Below are positions 1 through 5,188 of a DNA stretch of 6,593 nucleotides, piece by piece (position 1 is the first letter of the stretch; each line of letters starts with the position of its first letter). This DNA is from Ktedonobacterales bacterium. GTDB taxonomy: Bacteria; Chloroflexota; Ktedonobacteria; Ktedonobacterales; JADMIN01. The translations under genes were made by a program, and so were the position numbers. Below the pieces are notes generated by a model. It was not told where the DNA came from, made no database searches, and was given only the letters and a program-made list of their open reading frames with translations. The stretch spans positions 1 to 6,593 of the forward strand of contig JAICKD010000183.1 in NCBI GenBank assembly GCA_025928125.1, in the 5' to 3' direction.

Positions 1-84
1 CGGCTCGACGCCGACCTGCTGGCGCCCTCGCTCGAAGATCCCGCTGTCTGGAAGGCGCTCAAGCTGACGCAGTCATCCGGGTGA
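1..84 (+). CDS. 3' end of an unidentified gene (partial)
   Basis: An open frame enters from the left edge and reads 27 residues, ending DPAVWKALKLTQSSG, before a TGA at 82-84. The stop lies only six bases from the stop codon of the convergent HxlR-type regulator, the tight tail-to-tail packing expected of two real genes. Codon choice is GC-rich like the neighbours. The fragment is too short to assign a family; it shows no recognisable motif, Cys or membrane segment. It could be a chance open frame, since only 84 bases are visible. Confidence 0.45.
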   Translation, partial: RLDADLLAPSLEDPAVWKALKLTQSSG

Positions 85-90
85 CGCTTT

Positions 91-789
91 TCAGGCCGTT
101 TCTAACGCGGGTGTTTCACGCTTCGCGGGCATGGCATCGGCCCAGCCGAACCATTGGGGGAACGCCCGTGTCAGCTTCGGTATGCCTTCCACGCACACGA
201 CATCTGTAGCGAGAGCGTCTTGATAGCTGATGCGGCCACCCCAGAGCTTGTAAAACGCTGCCAAATCCGCCGTGATGAGCAGGTTGATCTCGTAGCCCGG
301 ATCGGTGAGGCAGAGCGTGACATCGTTCTTTGTCAAAATCAGCCAGAATGAGACCGTGGCCGCGCCATGAAAGTCAAACTGCGCCACGACTCGCTGATCC
401 GGTAGTCGATCCACCTCGGTGCGGTTGCGCATCCACCACATCAGCAGCACGGGATCGAGTTCATCGGGCGTAGGGTCGCCAAATGCCCAGGTTTCGCCCC
501 ATGCGCGCAGGGAACTGATCACCGGGAATAGCTCACGGCCCGCGTGCGTCAGGCGGTAGTCCGTTGTCGAGCGACCAGCGGCAGTGACTTGCTTGTCGAC
601 CAGCCCCGCGCGTTGCAACTGCCGGAGTCGACCCGCGAGCAGCGCCCGCGAGATGCCCGGCAGACCGCGTTCGAGGTCATTGAAATGGCGCGTACCGTAG
701 AGCAAATCACGGATGATGAGCAGCGTCCAGCGGTCCCCAAGGATCTCCAGTGACTTCGCGACCGGGCAGTATTGTCCATACTTTGACAT
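91..789 (-). CDS. HxlR-family transcriptional regulator with SCP2-like C-terminal domain
   Basis: A 232-residue DNA-binding regulator. Residues 8-100 form the HxlR (DUF24, MarR-like) winged helix: the N-terminal CPVAKSLEILGDRWTLLIIR, then FNDLERGLPGISRALLAGRL as the helix-turn-helix, and a wing ending near DYRLTHAGREL. Cys8 sits at the place of the conserved N-terminal cysteine that HxlR regulators such as YodB and HypR use to sense electrophiles or oxidants. Residues 110-222 resemble an SCP2-type lipid-binding fold (ITADLAAFYKLWGGRIS, then VEGIPKLTRAFPQWF), which suggests a small hydrophobic effector; this is inference. Total length is roughly twice that of single-domain HxlR proteins. The start is the ATG at 787-789, because GAGGAGG lies seven bases upstream; a longer frame to 819 lacks this. 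It is divergent from the cupin gene and likely controls it and itself through the palindrome at 845-865. Confidence 0.9.
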   Translation of the reverse strand: MSKYGQYCPVAKSLEILGDRWTLLIIRDLLYGTRHFNDLERGLPGISRALLAGRLRQLQRAGLVDKQVTAAGRSTTDYRLTHAGRELFPVISSLRAWGETWAFGDPTPDELDPVLLMWWMRNRTEVDRLPDQRVVAQFDFHGAATVSFWLILTKNDVTLCLTDPGYEINLLITADLAAFYKLWGGRISYQDALATDVVCVEGIPKLTRAFPQWFGWADAMPAKRETPALETA

Positions 790-796
790 GTGATAA

Positions 797-803
797 CCTC
801 CTC
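797..803 (-). promoter_or_regulatory. Ribosome binding site of the HxlR regulator
   Basis: On the minus strand this reads GAGGAGG, seven bases before the ATG at 787-789. It decides the start codon against the in-frame upstream candidate at 819. Confidence 0.8.
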
Positions 804-844
804 GGCCCACCCTGCTCATTTTGCCGTGACATGCGCCCTATCAT

Positions 845-865
845 CCAGTTCACTTTATGAACTGG
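845..865. promoter_or_regulatory. Palindromic operator candidate between HxlR regulator and cupin gene
   Basis: Perfect inverted repeat of eight bases per arm, CCAGTTCA and TGAACTGG, around a five-base CTTTA centre. It lies in the divergent intergenic region, 56 bases from the regulator's ATG and about 115 from the cupin ATG. Size, symmetry and an AT-rich core fit a dimeric winged-helix regulator. The obvious candidate ligand is the HxlR protein encoded next door (inference). I could not identify convincing -35/-10 boxes for either gene around it. Confidence 0.6.
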
Positions 866-905
866 TGCGGCGATTCCCCACAGTATACCCTAGCCAATAC
901 CAGCT

Positions 906-972
906 GAGAGGGCTCTTGTCGTTCTCCTTCAAGCGGAGAACCACCTCTCGGCAATCGACATTCATTGAGAGG
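906..972 (+). promoter_or_regulatory. Structured leader of the cupin gene, possible RBS-masking switch
   Basis: Nested perfect stems: GAGAGG (906-911) with CCTCTC (944-949), enclosing GTTCTCC (921-927) with GGAGAAC (935-941) and a seven-base loop. CCTCTC can instead pair with a second GAGAGG at 967-972, which overlaps the cupin ribosome binding site AGGAG (970-974). The two pairings exclude each other. The structural reading is inference; the complementarities are seen directly. Confidence 0.35.
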
Positions 973-980
973 AGACGGTG

Positions 981-1412
981 ATGCCTGCTGTTTCGAGCAA
1001 TGAGGCGAATATGGGGCTAGAAGGCGCCGCCGATTGGGGCGACCTGACCATCGACTTCGCCAAGTTCCCACCCCACAATCTGGCGCCGCTGCTCAAGGGC
1101 TTGCCGGAGGACCGCTGTCAATGCCCCCACTGGGGCGTTCTCTTCACAGGCAAGATTGTCGTCCGTTATGCCTCACACGAGGAGATCATCGAGGCGGGTC
1201 AGGCGTTCTATATGCCACCTGGGCATGTGCCGGAGGCTCTCGAAGACTGCGAACTGGTGCAGTTTAGTCCCACGGGGCCGAGGCGCGAGGTGGTGGAGGC
1301 TATGGCTCGCAATGCACAGGCGATGGACCCCGCTTCCGGCGCGCCGTCTACTCGCCTCGAAGTGGTGGAGATCGTCCGCCGCAATGCGGAGGTGACGGAA
1401 CCGTCCAGTTAG
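981..1412 (+). CDS. Small cupin-fold protein with CxCPHW motif
   Basis: A 143-residue single-domain protein. Residues 46-97 follow the cupin pattern: CQCPHWGVLFTGKIVVRY (46-63), then EAGQAFYMPPGHVPEAL (71-87) and CELVQFSPTGP (90-100). In place of the classical HxH metal ligands it has Cys46, Cys48 and His50, with His82 from the second cupin motif, so a Cys/His metal site is plausible. No enzyme activity can be assigned. I recall similar CxCPHWG cupins from actinobacteria and relatives as uncharacterised proteins. The C-terminal tail repeats itself: EVVEAMARNAQAMDP (103-117) and EVVEIVRRNAEVTEP (127-141). The start is ATG 981 with AGGAG at 970-974, six bases away; an in-frame GTG at 978 is possible. 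Divergent from the HxlR regulator, its likely controller. Confidence 0.8.
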   Translation: MPAVSSNEANMGLEGAADWGDLTIDFAKFPPHNLAPLLKGLPEDRCQCPHWGVLFTGKIVVRYASHEEIIEAGQAFYMPPGHVPEALEDCELVQFSPTGPRREVVEAMARNAQAMDPASGAPSTRLEVVEIVRRNAEVTEPSS

Positions 1413-1461
1413 ACGACCTGTAGCGTTCCAGCCATGATCCAGATTCACCAGCTGTCTGCGA

Positions 1462-1486
1462 TGGGCGAGCCTGCTCAGTTCGCCCA
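1462..1486. terminator. Hairpin between convergent genes, weak terminator candidate
   Basis: TGGGCGA (1462-1468) and TCGCCCA (1480-1486) form a perfect seven-base stem with an 11-base loop. It lies between the ends of the cupin gene (plus) and the CPBP protease gene (minus), where a two-way terminator would be expected. There is no T-run on either side, so intrinsic termination is not well supported. Nothing else is evident in 1413-1533. Confidence 0.3.
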
Positions 1487-1533
1487 GTCGTCCGTGTGGT
1501 CACTACAGAGTACCTGCGCATAGATTTAGTGTC

Positions 1534-2253
1534 TCACTGCCCAACGTGCGCCGTCGCCCAGATGACGATGACGAACGAGGCATCGCAGAGCCAGTGCGCG
1601 AGCACGGAGTAGACAAAGCTGCCCGTCATGCGGCGAACCAGGGCAAAGACAACACCGCCCACGAACACCGCCGCCAGCGCTCCTCCATAGGAGAGCAACA
1701 GCAGCCCGGCGCTCTTCCCATATTGGGTGGCCGCGACGGCGATGAACGCCGCCACCCCATGCCAGACGGTAAAGATAGCCGCATTGAAGAGAATGGTCTT
1801 CGTCGGCGACTTCATCTCGAAAAAGAGCCAATGGCGAAAGACCAGTTCTTCAATGAGCGCCGTGAGAAACAGCAGGTCGATCACCAGATAGCGCAGCAAC
1901 CCGTTCAGCGACATGTGGGCAATCGGCCCATAACTGACAGCGCCCACGCCGAGTGGGTGTAGGAAGAAGATCACCGGAGGCGCGGCCAGCGCAAGCCCCG
2001 CTATCGCTCCGATGGCGAGACCGCGACGGCTCCAGATAAACCCGAAGGGCAGGATGCGCAGATGCCTGATGCCAATGTAGGCGTAGAGGACAGCCGCGAG
2101 GACGGGATAGAGATCAAGGCCCGTGCGCCAGGTGATGAGCGCCACGAGATCATTCGAGAGCGGGATGAGGCATAATTCGGCGATCCAGATCAGCCTGGCA
2201 CGCCTGGTCCGACGCCGGGAATCCACAGGCGTCGGACGACGAAGTGCGACCAT
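1534..2253 (-). CDS. CPBP family intramembrane metalloprotease (CAAX protease/Abi type)
   Basis: A 239-residue polytopic membrane protein. All three hallmark motifs are present in order: EELVFR (135-140, the EExxxR motif), FTVWH (161-165, FxxxH) and HWLCD (220-224, the third His motif with Asp in the Asn/Asp position). These line an active site inside the membrane. Hydrophobic stretches around 22-40, 48-62, 78-98, 118-135, 155-175, 183-207 and 222-236 suggest six to seven membrane helices. The N-terminus is Arg-rich (SRRRTRRAR), fitting a cytosolic end by the positive-inside rule. Known relatives process prenylated peptides, act in bacteriocin self-immunity, or are of unknown role; the substrate here cannot be told. 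The ATG at 2251-2253 is preceded by GAAGGA (2262-2267) eight bases upstream. It is 251 bases downstream of arsC in the same direction, so probably a separate transcript. Confidence 0.88.
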   Translation of the reverse strand: MVALRRPTPVDSRRRTRRARLIWIAELCLIPLSNDLVALITWRTGLDLYPVLAAVLYAYIGIRHLRILPFGFIWSRRGLAIGAIAGLALAAPPVIFFLHPLGVGAVSYGPIAHMSLNGLLRYLVIDLLFLTALIEELVFRHWLFFEMKSPTKTILFNAAIFTVWHGVAAFIAVAATQYGKSAGLLLLSYGGALAAVFVGGVVFALVRRMTGSFVYSVLAHWLCDASFVIVIWATAHVGQ

Positions 2254-2357
2254 GAACGAGATCCTTCATCACGGTACGCGGTACTATGACACCGCCACAT
2301 TGGCGTTACCTGTATAGGAATCGGCCACCTTGCGACGCATTCCGCTGCTATCCAGGC

Positions 2358-2386
2358 ATCATCGTAAACAATTGGCTCTGCGTCAA
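2358..2386 (-). promoter_or_regulatory. Candidate promoter for the CPBP protease gene
   Basis: On the minus strand TTGACG (2381-2386) is followed after 17 bases by GATGAT (2358-2363). The -35 is good, the -10 poor. It would give a leader of about 100 bases to the ATG at 2253. The 251-base gap 2254-2504 holds no other gene and no clear terminator for arsC. Confidence 0.3.
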
Positions 2387-2504
2387 GCCCACATCTTAGC
2401 CCTTCGCCCTCCCTGGCGCGGATTTGCGGTTCGTGCAGGCCAGCCCTACGGATACAATAAGTTTGTGCTTGGTGCGGGCATGTCGTCGGTCGAGTGAGTT
2501 ACTT

Positions 2505-2957
2505 TTAGCGTGCGGTCTGCGCGACAAATGTCGTGATACGTTTTGCAATCCCATCTCGCACCGAACGGAAGGCCGCCAGCCGCTCGGCCTCGGTTCCCGT
2601 CGCGGCGCTGGGGTCGGGGAAGCCCCAATGCTCCTGCCGACGCGCGCCGGGGAAGTAGGGACACTCTTCAGCGGCCTCGTCGCAGACCGTCACCACGAGG
2701 TCCATCGGCGGCTGACCGATGAGCTCATCGAGTGACTTCGCCCGGTAGCCCGCCGCCTCGCTGATGTCGATGCCAATCTCGCGCATCACCTGAATCGCGA
2801 ACGGATGCACACTTCGCGGATGGGTTCCCGCGCTGAACACCGTATAGCGCTCCCCGCCGCGCGCCCGTAGCAGCCCTTCGGCCATCTGCGACCGCGACGA
2901 GTTGTGCGTGCAGAGGAACAGGACGCGCATCGCCTCCGAACTACTGGCGTTGCTCAT
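2505..2957 (-). CDS. arsC: Arsenate reductase, thioredoxin-coupled LMW-phosphatase type
   Basis: A 150-residue cytosolic enzyme reducing arsenate to arsenite. The phosphatase-like loop CTHNSSRS is at 16-23 (nucleophile Cys16, Arg22, Ser23). The relay cysteines are Cys92 (TVCDE) and Cys99 (EECPYFPG), and FPDP places the general acid at Asp115. This matches the Cys10/Cys82/Cys89 architecture of the Staphylococcus pI258 enzyme, in which Cys82-Cys89 form a disulfide reopened by thioredoxin. The ATG at 2955-2957 has AAGGGG six bases upstream; Met10 has GGAGG only two bases away and is less likely. Last gene of the fusion-aquaporin-arsC unit, 42 bases after the channel gene. It is a paralogue of the reductase half of the fusion protein upstream, with clear differences outside the motifs. 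Confidence 0.95.
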   Translation of the reverse strand: MSNASSSEAMRVLFLCTHNSSRSQMAEGLLRARGGERYTVFSAGTHPRSVHPFAIQVMREIGIDISEAAGYRAKSLDELIGQPPMDLVVTVCDEAAEECPYFPGARRQEHWGFPDPSAATGTEAERLAAFRSVRDGIAKRITTFVAQTAR

Positions 2958-2999
2958 GTCAAGCCCCTTTCGAGTACAGAAGTGCTGACTCCTGGCAGT

Positions 3000-3806
3000 T
3001 CATGGGTGCGATGGTGACGGTGACAAGCTAGTCAGGCGCAGCCAGCGATAGCAGAGCGCCGCAAGCACTGCCCCGATGGGTGGTGCGATGAGATAGATCC
3101 ACAGAGCGGTCCAGACTTCGCCTATGGCAGTTGGCCCGAGCGAGCGTGCGGGGTTCATCGAGGCGCCGCTAATCGGTCCAGCAAAGAGCGCCTCTAGCCC
3201 CACGGTTGCCCCAATGGCCAGGGCCGCTGCCTGCCCCACCGCACGAGTATCAGTGGCGACCGCCATAATGACGAACATCAGGAAGAACGTGAGCAGCGCT
3301 TCTAAACCAAAGGACTGCCAGACCGATCCCGACGGCACGGTTGCGCCGAGATGCGCCACGTTCCCGAGCAGCAGGCGCAAACACAAAGCAGCCGCAAGGG
3401 CGCCGAGGCATTGTGCCAGCCAGTAGGCAGCCATGCGCTGGAGGGGGAAGTGGCGCGCCAGGACGAAACCAAGGGTGACGGCGGGATTCAGGTGGGCTCC
3501 GCTGAGATGCCCGGTCGCGTAGACCATCGCCGCGATCACCAACCCAAAGACTAGGCCAACGCCAACATGGGTCACTTGGCCATCCGAGATGGTATCCACC
3601 ATGATGGCGCCGCACCCCGCGAACACCAGCCCAAACGTGCCGATGCCTTCGGCAACGCAGGCTGGAAGCAATGGGAAAATCGAAGGTGGAGGCTGTTGTG
3701 AGAGCGTTGAGCGGCCAAGCCCTTCTTGTCGCTGTGGTTGCGGCGTCTCTTCTGCCATCTGGGAGGTCCGACCGGCCATGGATGAGCTACTCCTCTGCGT
3801 CTGCAT
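3000..3806 (-). CDS. Aquaporin/MIP-family channel in the ars operon
   Basis: A 268-residue six-helix channel with two half-helix signatures, HLNPAVT (Asn107) and SMNPARS (Asn218, Arg221). By position relative to the NPA motifs, the selectivity filter reads Phe87, Ala206, Ala215, Arg221. Compared with water-specific AqpZ (Phe, His, Thr, Arg), the filter His is replaced by Ala, giving a wider, more apolar pore as in solute-conducting channels; this alignment was done by eye. Context between an ArsR-ArsC fusion and arsC suggests arsenite passage, as for Sinorhizobium AqpS, which releases arsenite downhill. About 45 N-terminal residues rich in Gln, Ser and Pro precede the first helix. The frame opens at ATG 3804-3806, overlapping the fusion stop as TGATG, but no SD precedes it. 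Met10 (3777-3779) has GAGGAG ten bases upstream and may be the real start. Confidence 0.93.
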   Translation of the reverse strand: MQTQRSSSSMAGRTSQMAEETPQPQRQEGLGRSTLSQQPPPSIFPLLPACVAEGIGTFGLVFAGCGAIMVDTISDGQVTHVGVGLVFGLVIAAMVYATGHLSGAHLNPAVTLGFVLARHFPLQRMAAYWLAQCLGALAAALCLRLLLGNVAHLGATVPSGSVWQSFGLEALLTFFLMFVIMAVATDTRAVGQAAALAIGATVGLEALFAGPISGASMNPARSLGPTAIGEVWTALWIYLIAPPIGAVLAALCYRWLRLTSLSPSPSHP

Positions 3807-4624
3807 CAGTCCAACGAGTGAAAACGTTCTCCAGTCCCAGGGTGCGGGAGCAAGAGTAGGTAGCGGATGCGTACCCGCAACTCATTCAAGACCTCGTGGA
3901 ACGCCTTGGCTCGCCGCTCCGGATCCTCGATCACTGCTGGGTCGGCGATGCTCCAATGCGCTTGCGCGGGGTCGCCAGGGAAGGATGGGCAGATATCGCG
4001 TACGCGATCACAGACGGTGATGATGTAGTCCAACTGCTCGCCGATGAACCGGTCCATCGATTTCGCGTCCAGTCCCGTCGTGTCGATCCCGGCCTCCCGC
4101 AGCGTCGCTAGCGCCTCGGGATGCGCCTCGGTGGGTAGGCTCCCCGCGCTGAACGCCTCCACCCGGTCGCCGCCCATCTGGCGGAGAATGGCCTCCGCCA
4201 TTTGCGAGCGCGCGCTGTTATGGGTGCAGAGAAAGAGGACACGCAAGGGCCGCGAAAGGCTGGGCGGCATGTCTCGTTGCTCGTGAGGCTGGTCTAGTGG
4301 AGCTGCCATACCGGGATACAGCGCGTCGCCAGCGGCGGAGTACAGGGCGTGGAGGCGGCCAACATCCAGCTGATAATACACATCGCGCGCATCGGCGCTA
4401 CTGCGTCGGTCGCGCAGGAGACCTATCGCTCGCAACTGCTTCAGATGATACGAGACCGCGTTTGGAGGCAAGCGTATCAATGCCCCAATCTCACCAGCCC
4501 GCTGGTCGGACAGTGCGAGGAGCCGCACAATAGCTTGCCGCGACTCATCGGCGAGCAGGCGCAGGAACCGGGCGACTTCTGTCGAGGACATGGCCTCGAT
4601 GTCAGACCGTGAGAGCATTTCCAT
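3806..4624 (-). CDS. ArsR-ArsC fusion: regulator domain joined to arsenate reductase
   Basis: A 272-residue two-domain protein. Residues 12-100 are an ArsR-type winged helix (FLRLLADESRQAIVRLL, then the recognition helix PPNAVSYHLKQLRAIGLL and a wing with VYYQLDVGRL). A linker of about 27 residues leads to a complete LMW-phosphatase-type ArsC at 128-265, with CTHNSARS (Cys133, Arg139), relay Cys205 and Cys212 (CDRVRDIC) and IADP (Asp228), so the enzyme looks active. The ArsR half has no cysteine at all, so the usual trivalent-arsenic site is absent. Start: Met at 4622-4624 has GGGA six bases upstream and follows the -10 box. The frame is open to 4693, but upstream starts fall inside the promoter and operator. 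The gene is probably autoregulated and is followed by the channel gene with overlapping stop and start. Confidence 0.9.
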   Translation of the reverse strand: MEMLSRSDIEAMSSTEVARFLRLLADESRQAIVRLLALSDQRAGEIGALIRLPPNAVSYHLKQLRAIGLLRDRRSSADARDVYYQLDVGRLHALYSAAGDALYPGMAAPLDQPHEQRDMPPSLSRPLRVLFLCTHNSARSQMAEAILRQMGGDRVEAFSAGSLPTEAHPEALATLREAGIDTTGLDAKSMDRFIGEQLDYIITVCDRVRDICPSFPGDPAQAHWSIADPAVIEDPERRAKAFHEVLNELRVRIRYLLLLPHPGTGERFHSLD

Positions 4625-4642
4625 AGCGATTCCCACATCGTA

Positions 4643-4675
4643 ATAATAGTTCAACATGGATTGAAGCAATGTCAA
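4643..4675 (-). promoter_or_regulatory. Promoter of the fusion-aquaporin-arsC unit
   Basis: AT-rich stretch. On the minus strand TATTAT (4643-4648) is a strong -10. Possible -35 boxes are TTGACA (4670-4675, spacing 21, or 19 to ACTATT at 4645-4650) and TTGCTT (4664-4669, spacing 15). Neither spacing is ideal. Transcription would begin near 4636, leaving a leader of about 12 bases before the ATG at 4624. Confidence 0.5.
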
Positions 4676-4680
4676 TTGAA
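4650..4680. promoter_or_regulatory. ArsR-type operator overlapping the promoter
   Basis: TTCAA (4650-4654) and TTGAA (4661-4665) form a perfect inverted repeat with a six-base spacer, in the style of ArsR/SmtB operators. A third half-site TTGAA follows at 4676-4680, 15 bases on, inside the small palindrome TCAATTGA (4672-4679). The repeat lies between the -35 and -10 boxes, so binding would block polymerase. The binder could be the fusion protein or the separate ArsR at the right edge. Confidence 0.6.
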
Positions 4681-4729
4681 ATAATAGATGCACATCGGAG
4701 TTCGGTCAAGGCCCAAAAACATGCTGATG

Positions 4730-4743
4730 CCCGACATGTCGGG
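4730..4743. repeat. Perfect 14-base palindrome of unknown role
   Basis: CCCGACATGTCGGG is self-complementary over all 14 bases, in the non-coding stretch between the small unknown gene and the fusion promoter. With no loop it is not a good RNA terminator, and it looks more like a binding site for a dimeric protein. No gene on either side is an obvious partner. Confidence 0.4.
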
Positions 4744-4814
4744 ATTGGTGCGCCAGACACATCGGTCAGTCATCTAGGATAGGTATGCTCAAATAGACGA
4801 CAAGGAGACGAGCT

Positions 4815-4883
4815 GTGATGTGCTCACGCACTGCCATCGACTGTCCACGGCATTGTCCCGACGATGTTTGCGATGATCAGTGA
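4815..4883 (+). CDS. Possible Cys-rich micro-ORF, 21-22 residues
   Basis: GTG 4815 or ATG 4818 begins a short frame ending with TGA at 4881-4883. AAGGAG (4802-4807) stands seven bases before the GTG and ten before the ATG. Counting from the ATG, the peptide has 21 residues with cysteines at 2, 9, 13 and 18, and several Asp. Such Cys density next to an arsenic operon suggests a thiol or metal-binding peptide, but the frame lies antisense over the last 60 bases of the 89-residue gene and may be chance. No convincing plus-strand promoter is seen. The sequence supports only the frame and the ribosome binding site. Confidence 0.22.
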   Translation: MMCSRTAIDCPRHCPDDVCDDQ

Positions 4884-5093
4884 TCGGTTCAGCGGATCCC
4901 ACGCCAGAACCGTGTCTGCCTGGGCCAGTGCTACGAGCGCAGTCATAGACTCGGGACTGGCTGGCATGACATACCGCTGGTCGTCCTCAGTCACGATCAG
5001 GATTTCGAACTGGCCGTTCCCCTCCGCGCCGTCAGGATCCCAGTTGGCATTGAGAATCTTCACCCGACTGGTCTCTGTGCTTGCCCCTGGCAT
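4824..5093 (-). CDS. Unrecognised 89-residue protein of the arsM unit
   Basis: I do not recognise the family. The start is ATG 5091-5093, because AAGGAG (5100-5105) stands six bases upstream; the longer frame to 5117 would need TTG. The protein is small, soluble and acidic, with no cysteine, signal peptide or membrane segment. Alternating hydrophobic stretches (GQFEILIVTEDD, RYVMPA, TVLAWDP, SLIIANIVGTMPW) suggest a mostly beta fold, with one helix around PESMTALVALAQAD. It follows arsM by about 95 bases with a strong hairpin between, and precedes the fusion promoter. Lack of cysteine argues against direct thiol binding of arsenite. A role with ArsM is only implied by position. Confidence 0.75.
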   Translation of the reverse strand: MPGASTETSRVKILNANWDPDGAEGNGQFEILIVTEDDQRYVMPASPESMTALVALAQADTVLAWDPLNRSLIIANIVGTMPWTVDGSA

Positions 5094-5099
5094 AACAGT

Positions 5100-5105
5100 C
5101 TCCTT
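5100..5105 (-). promoter_or_regulatory. Ribosome binding site of the 89-residue gene
   Basis: Reads AAGGAG on the minus strand, six bases before the ATG at 5091-5093. It fixes that start rather than the in-frame TTG at 5117. Confidence 0.75.
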
Positions 5106-5143
5106 CGCTTGATTCAACTAACCGCTCGTCGATCACTGCGTAC

Positions 5144-5172
5144 GCCACAGGCGCAACCCTGGCGCCTGTGGC
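5144..5172 (-). terminator. Strong intra-operon hairpin after arsM
   Basis: GCCACAGGCGC (5144-5154) and GCGCCTGTGGC (5162-5172) form a perfect 11-base stem with a seven-base loop, starting 17 bases past the arsM stop. No U-tract follows in either direction, so it is probably not a full intrinsic terminator. It could stabilise the arsM message, partly attenuate the next gene, or be a processing site. Confidence 0.5.
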
Positions 5173-5188
5173 ATCAGTTCTCCCTTCT

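Noticed and set aside
790..819. Ten-residue N-terminal extension of the HxlR regulator
   Set aside because: The strong GAGGAGG site at 797-803 points to the ATG at 787-789, and the extension would run through that site.
902..912. GCTGAGAGGG, resembling the CUGAGA core of a TPP riboswitch
   Set aside because: The other conserved thi-box parts (the later ACCUGAUCUGG-like stretch and the closing stem) are absent, and the downstream gene is not in thiamine metabolism.
1546..1962. 138-codon plus-strand frame opposite the CPBP protease gene
   Set aside because: Shadow of a gene with all three family motifs. The frame itself is Arg/Glu/Gln-rich with no recognisable domain and no good SD.
4625..4693. 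N-terminal extension of the ArsR-ArsC fusion to a start at 4693
   Set aside because: This stretch holds the promoter and operator, reads as an AT-rich non-domain sequence, and the later ATG at 4624 has the better ribosome binding site.
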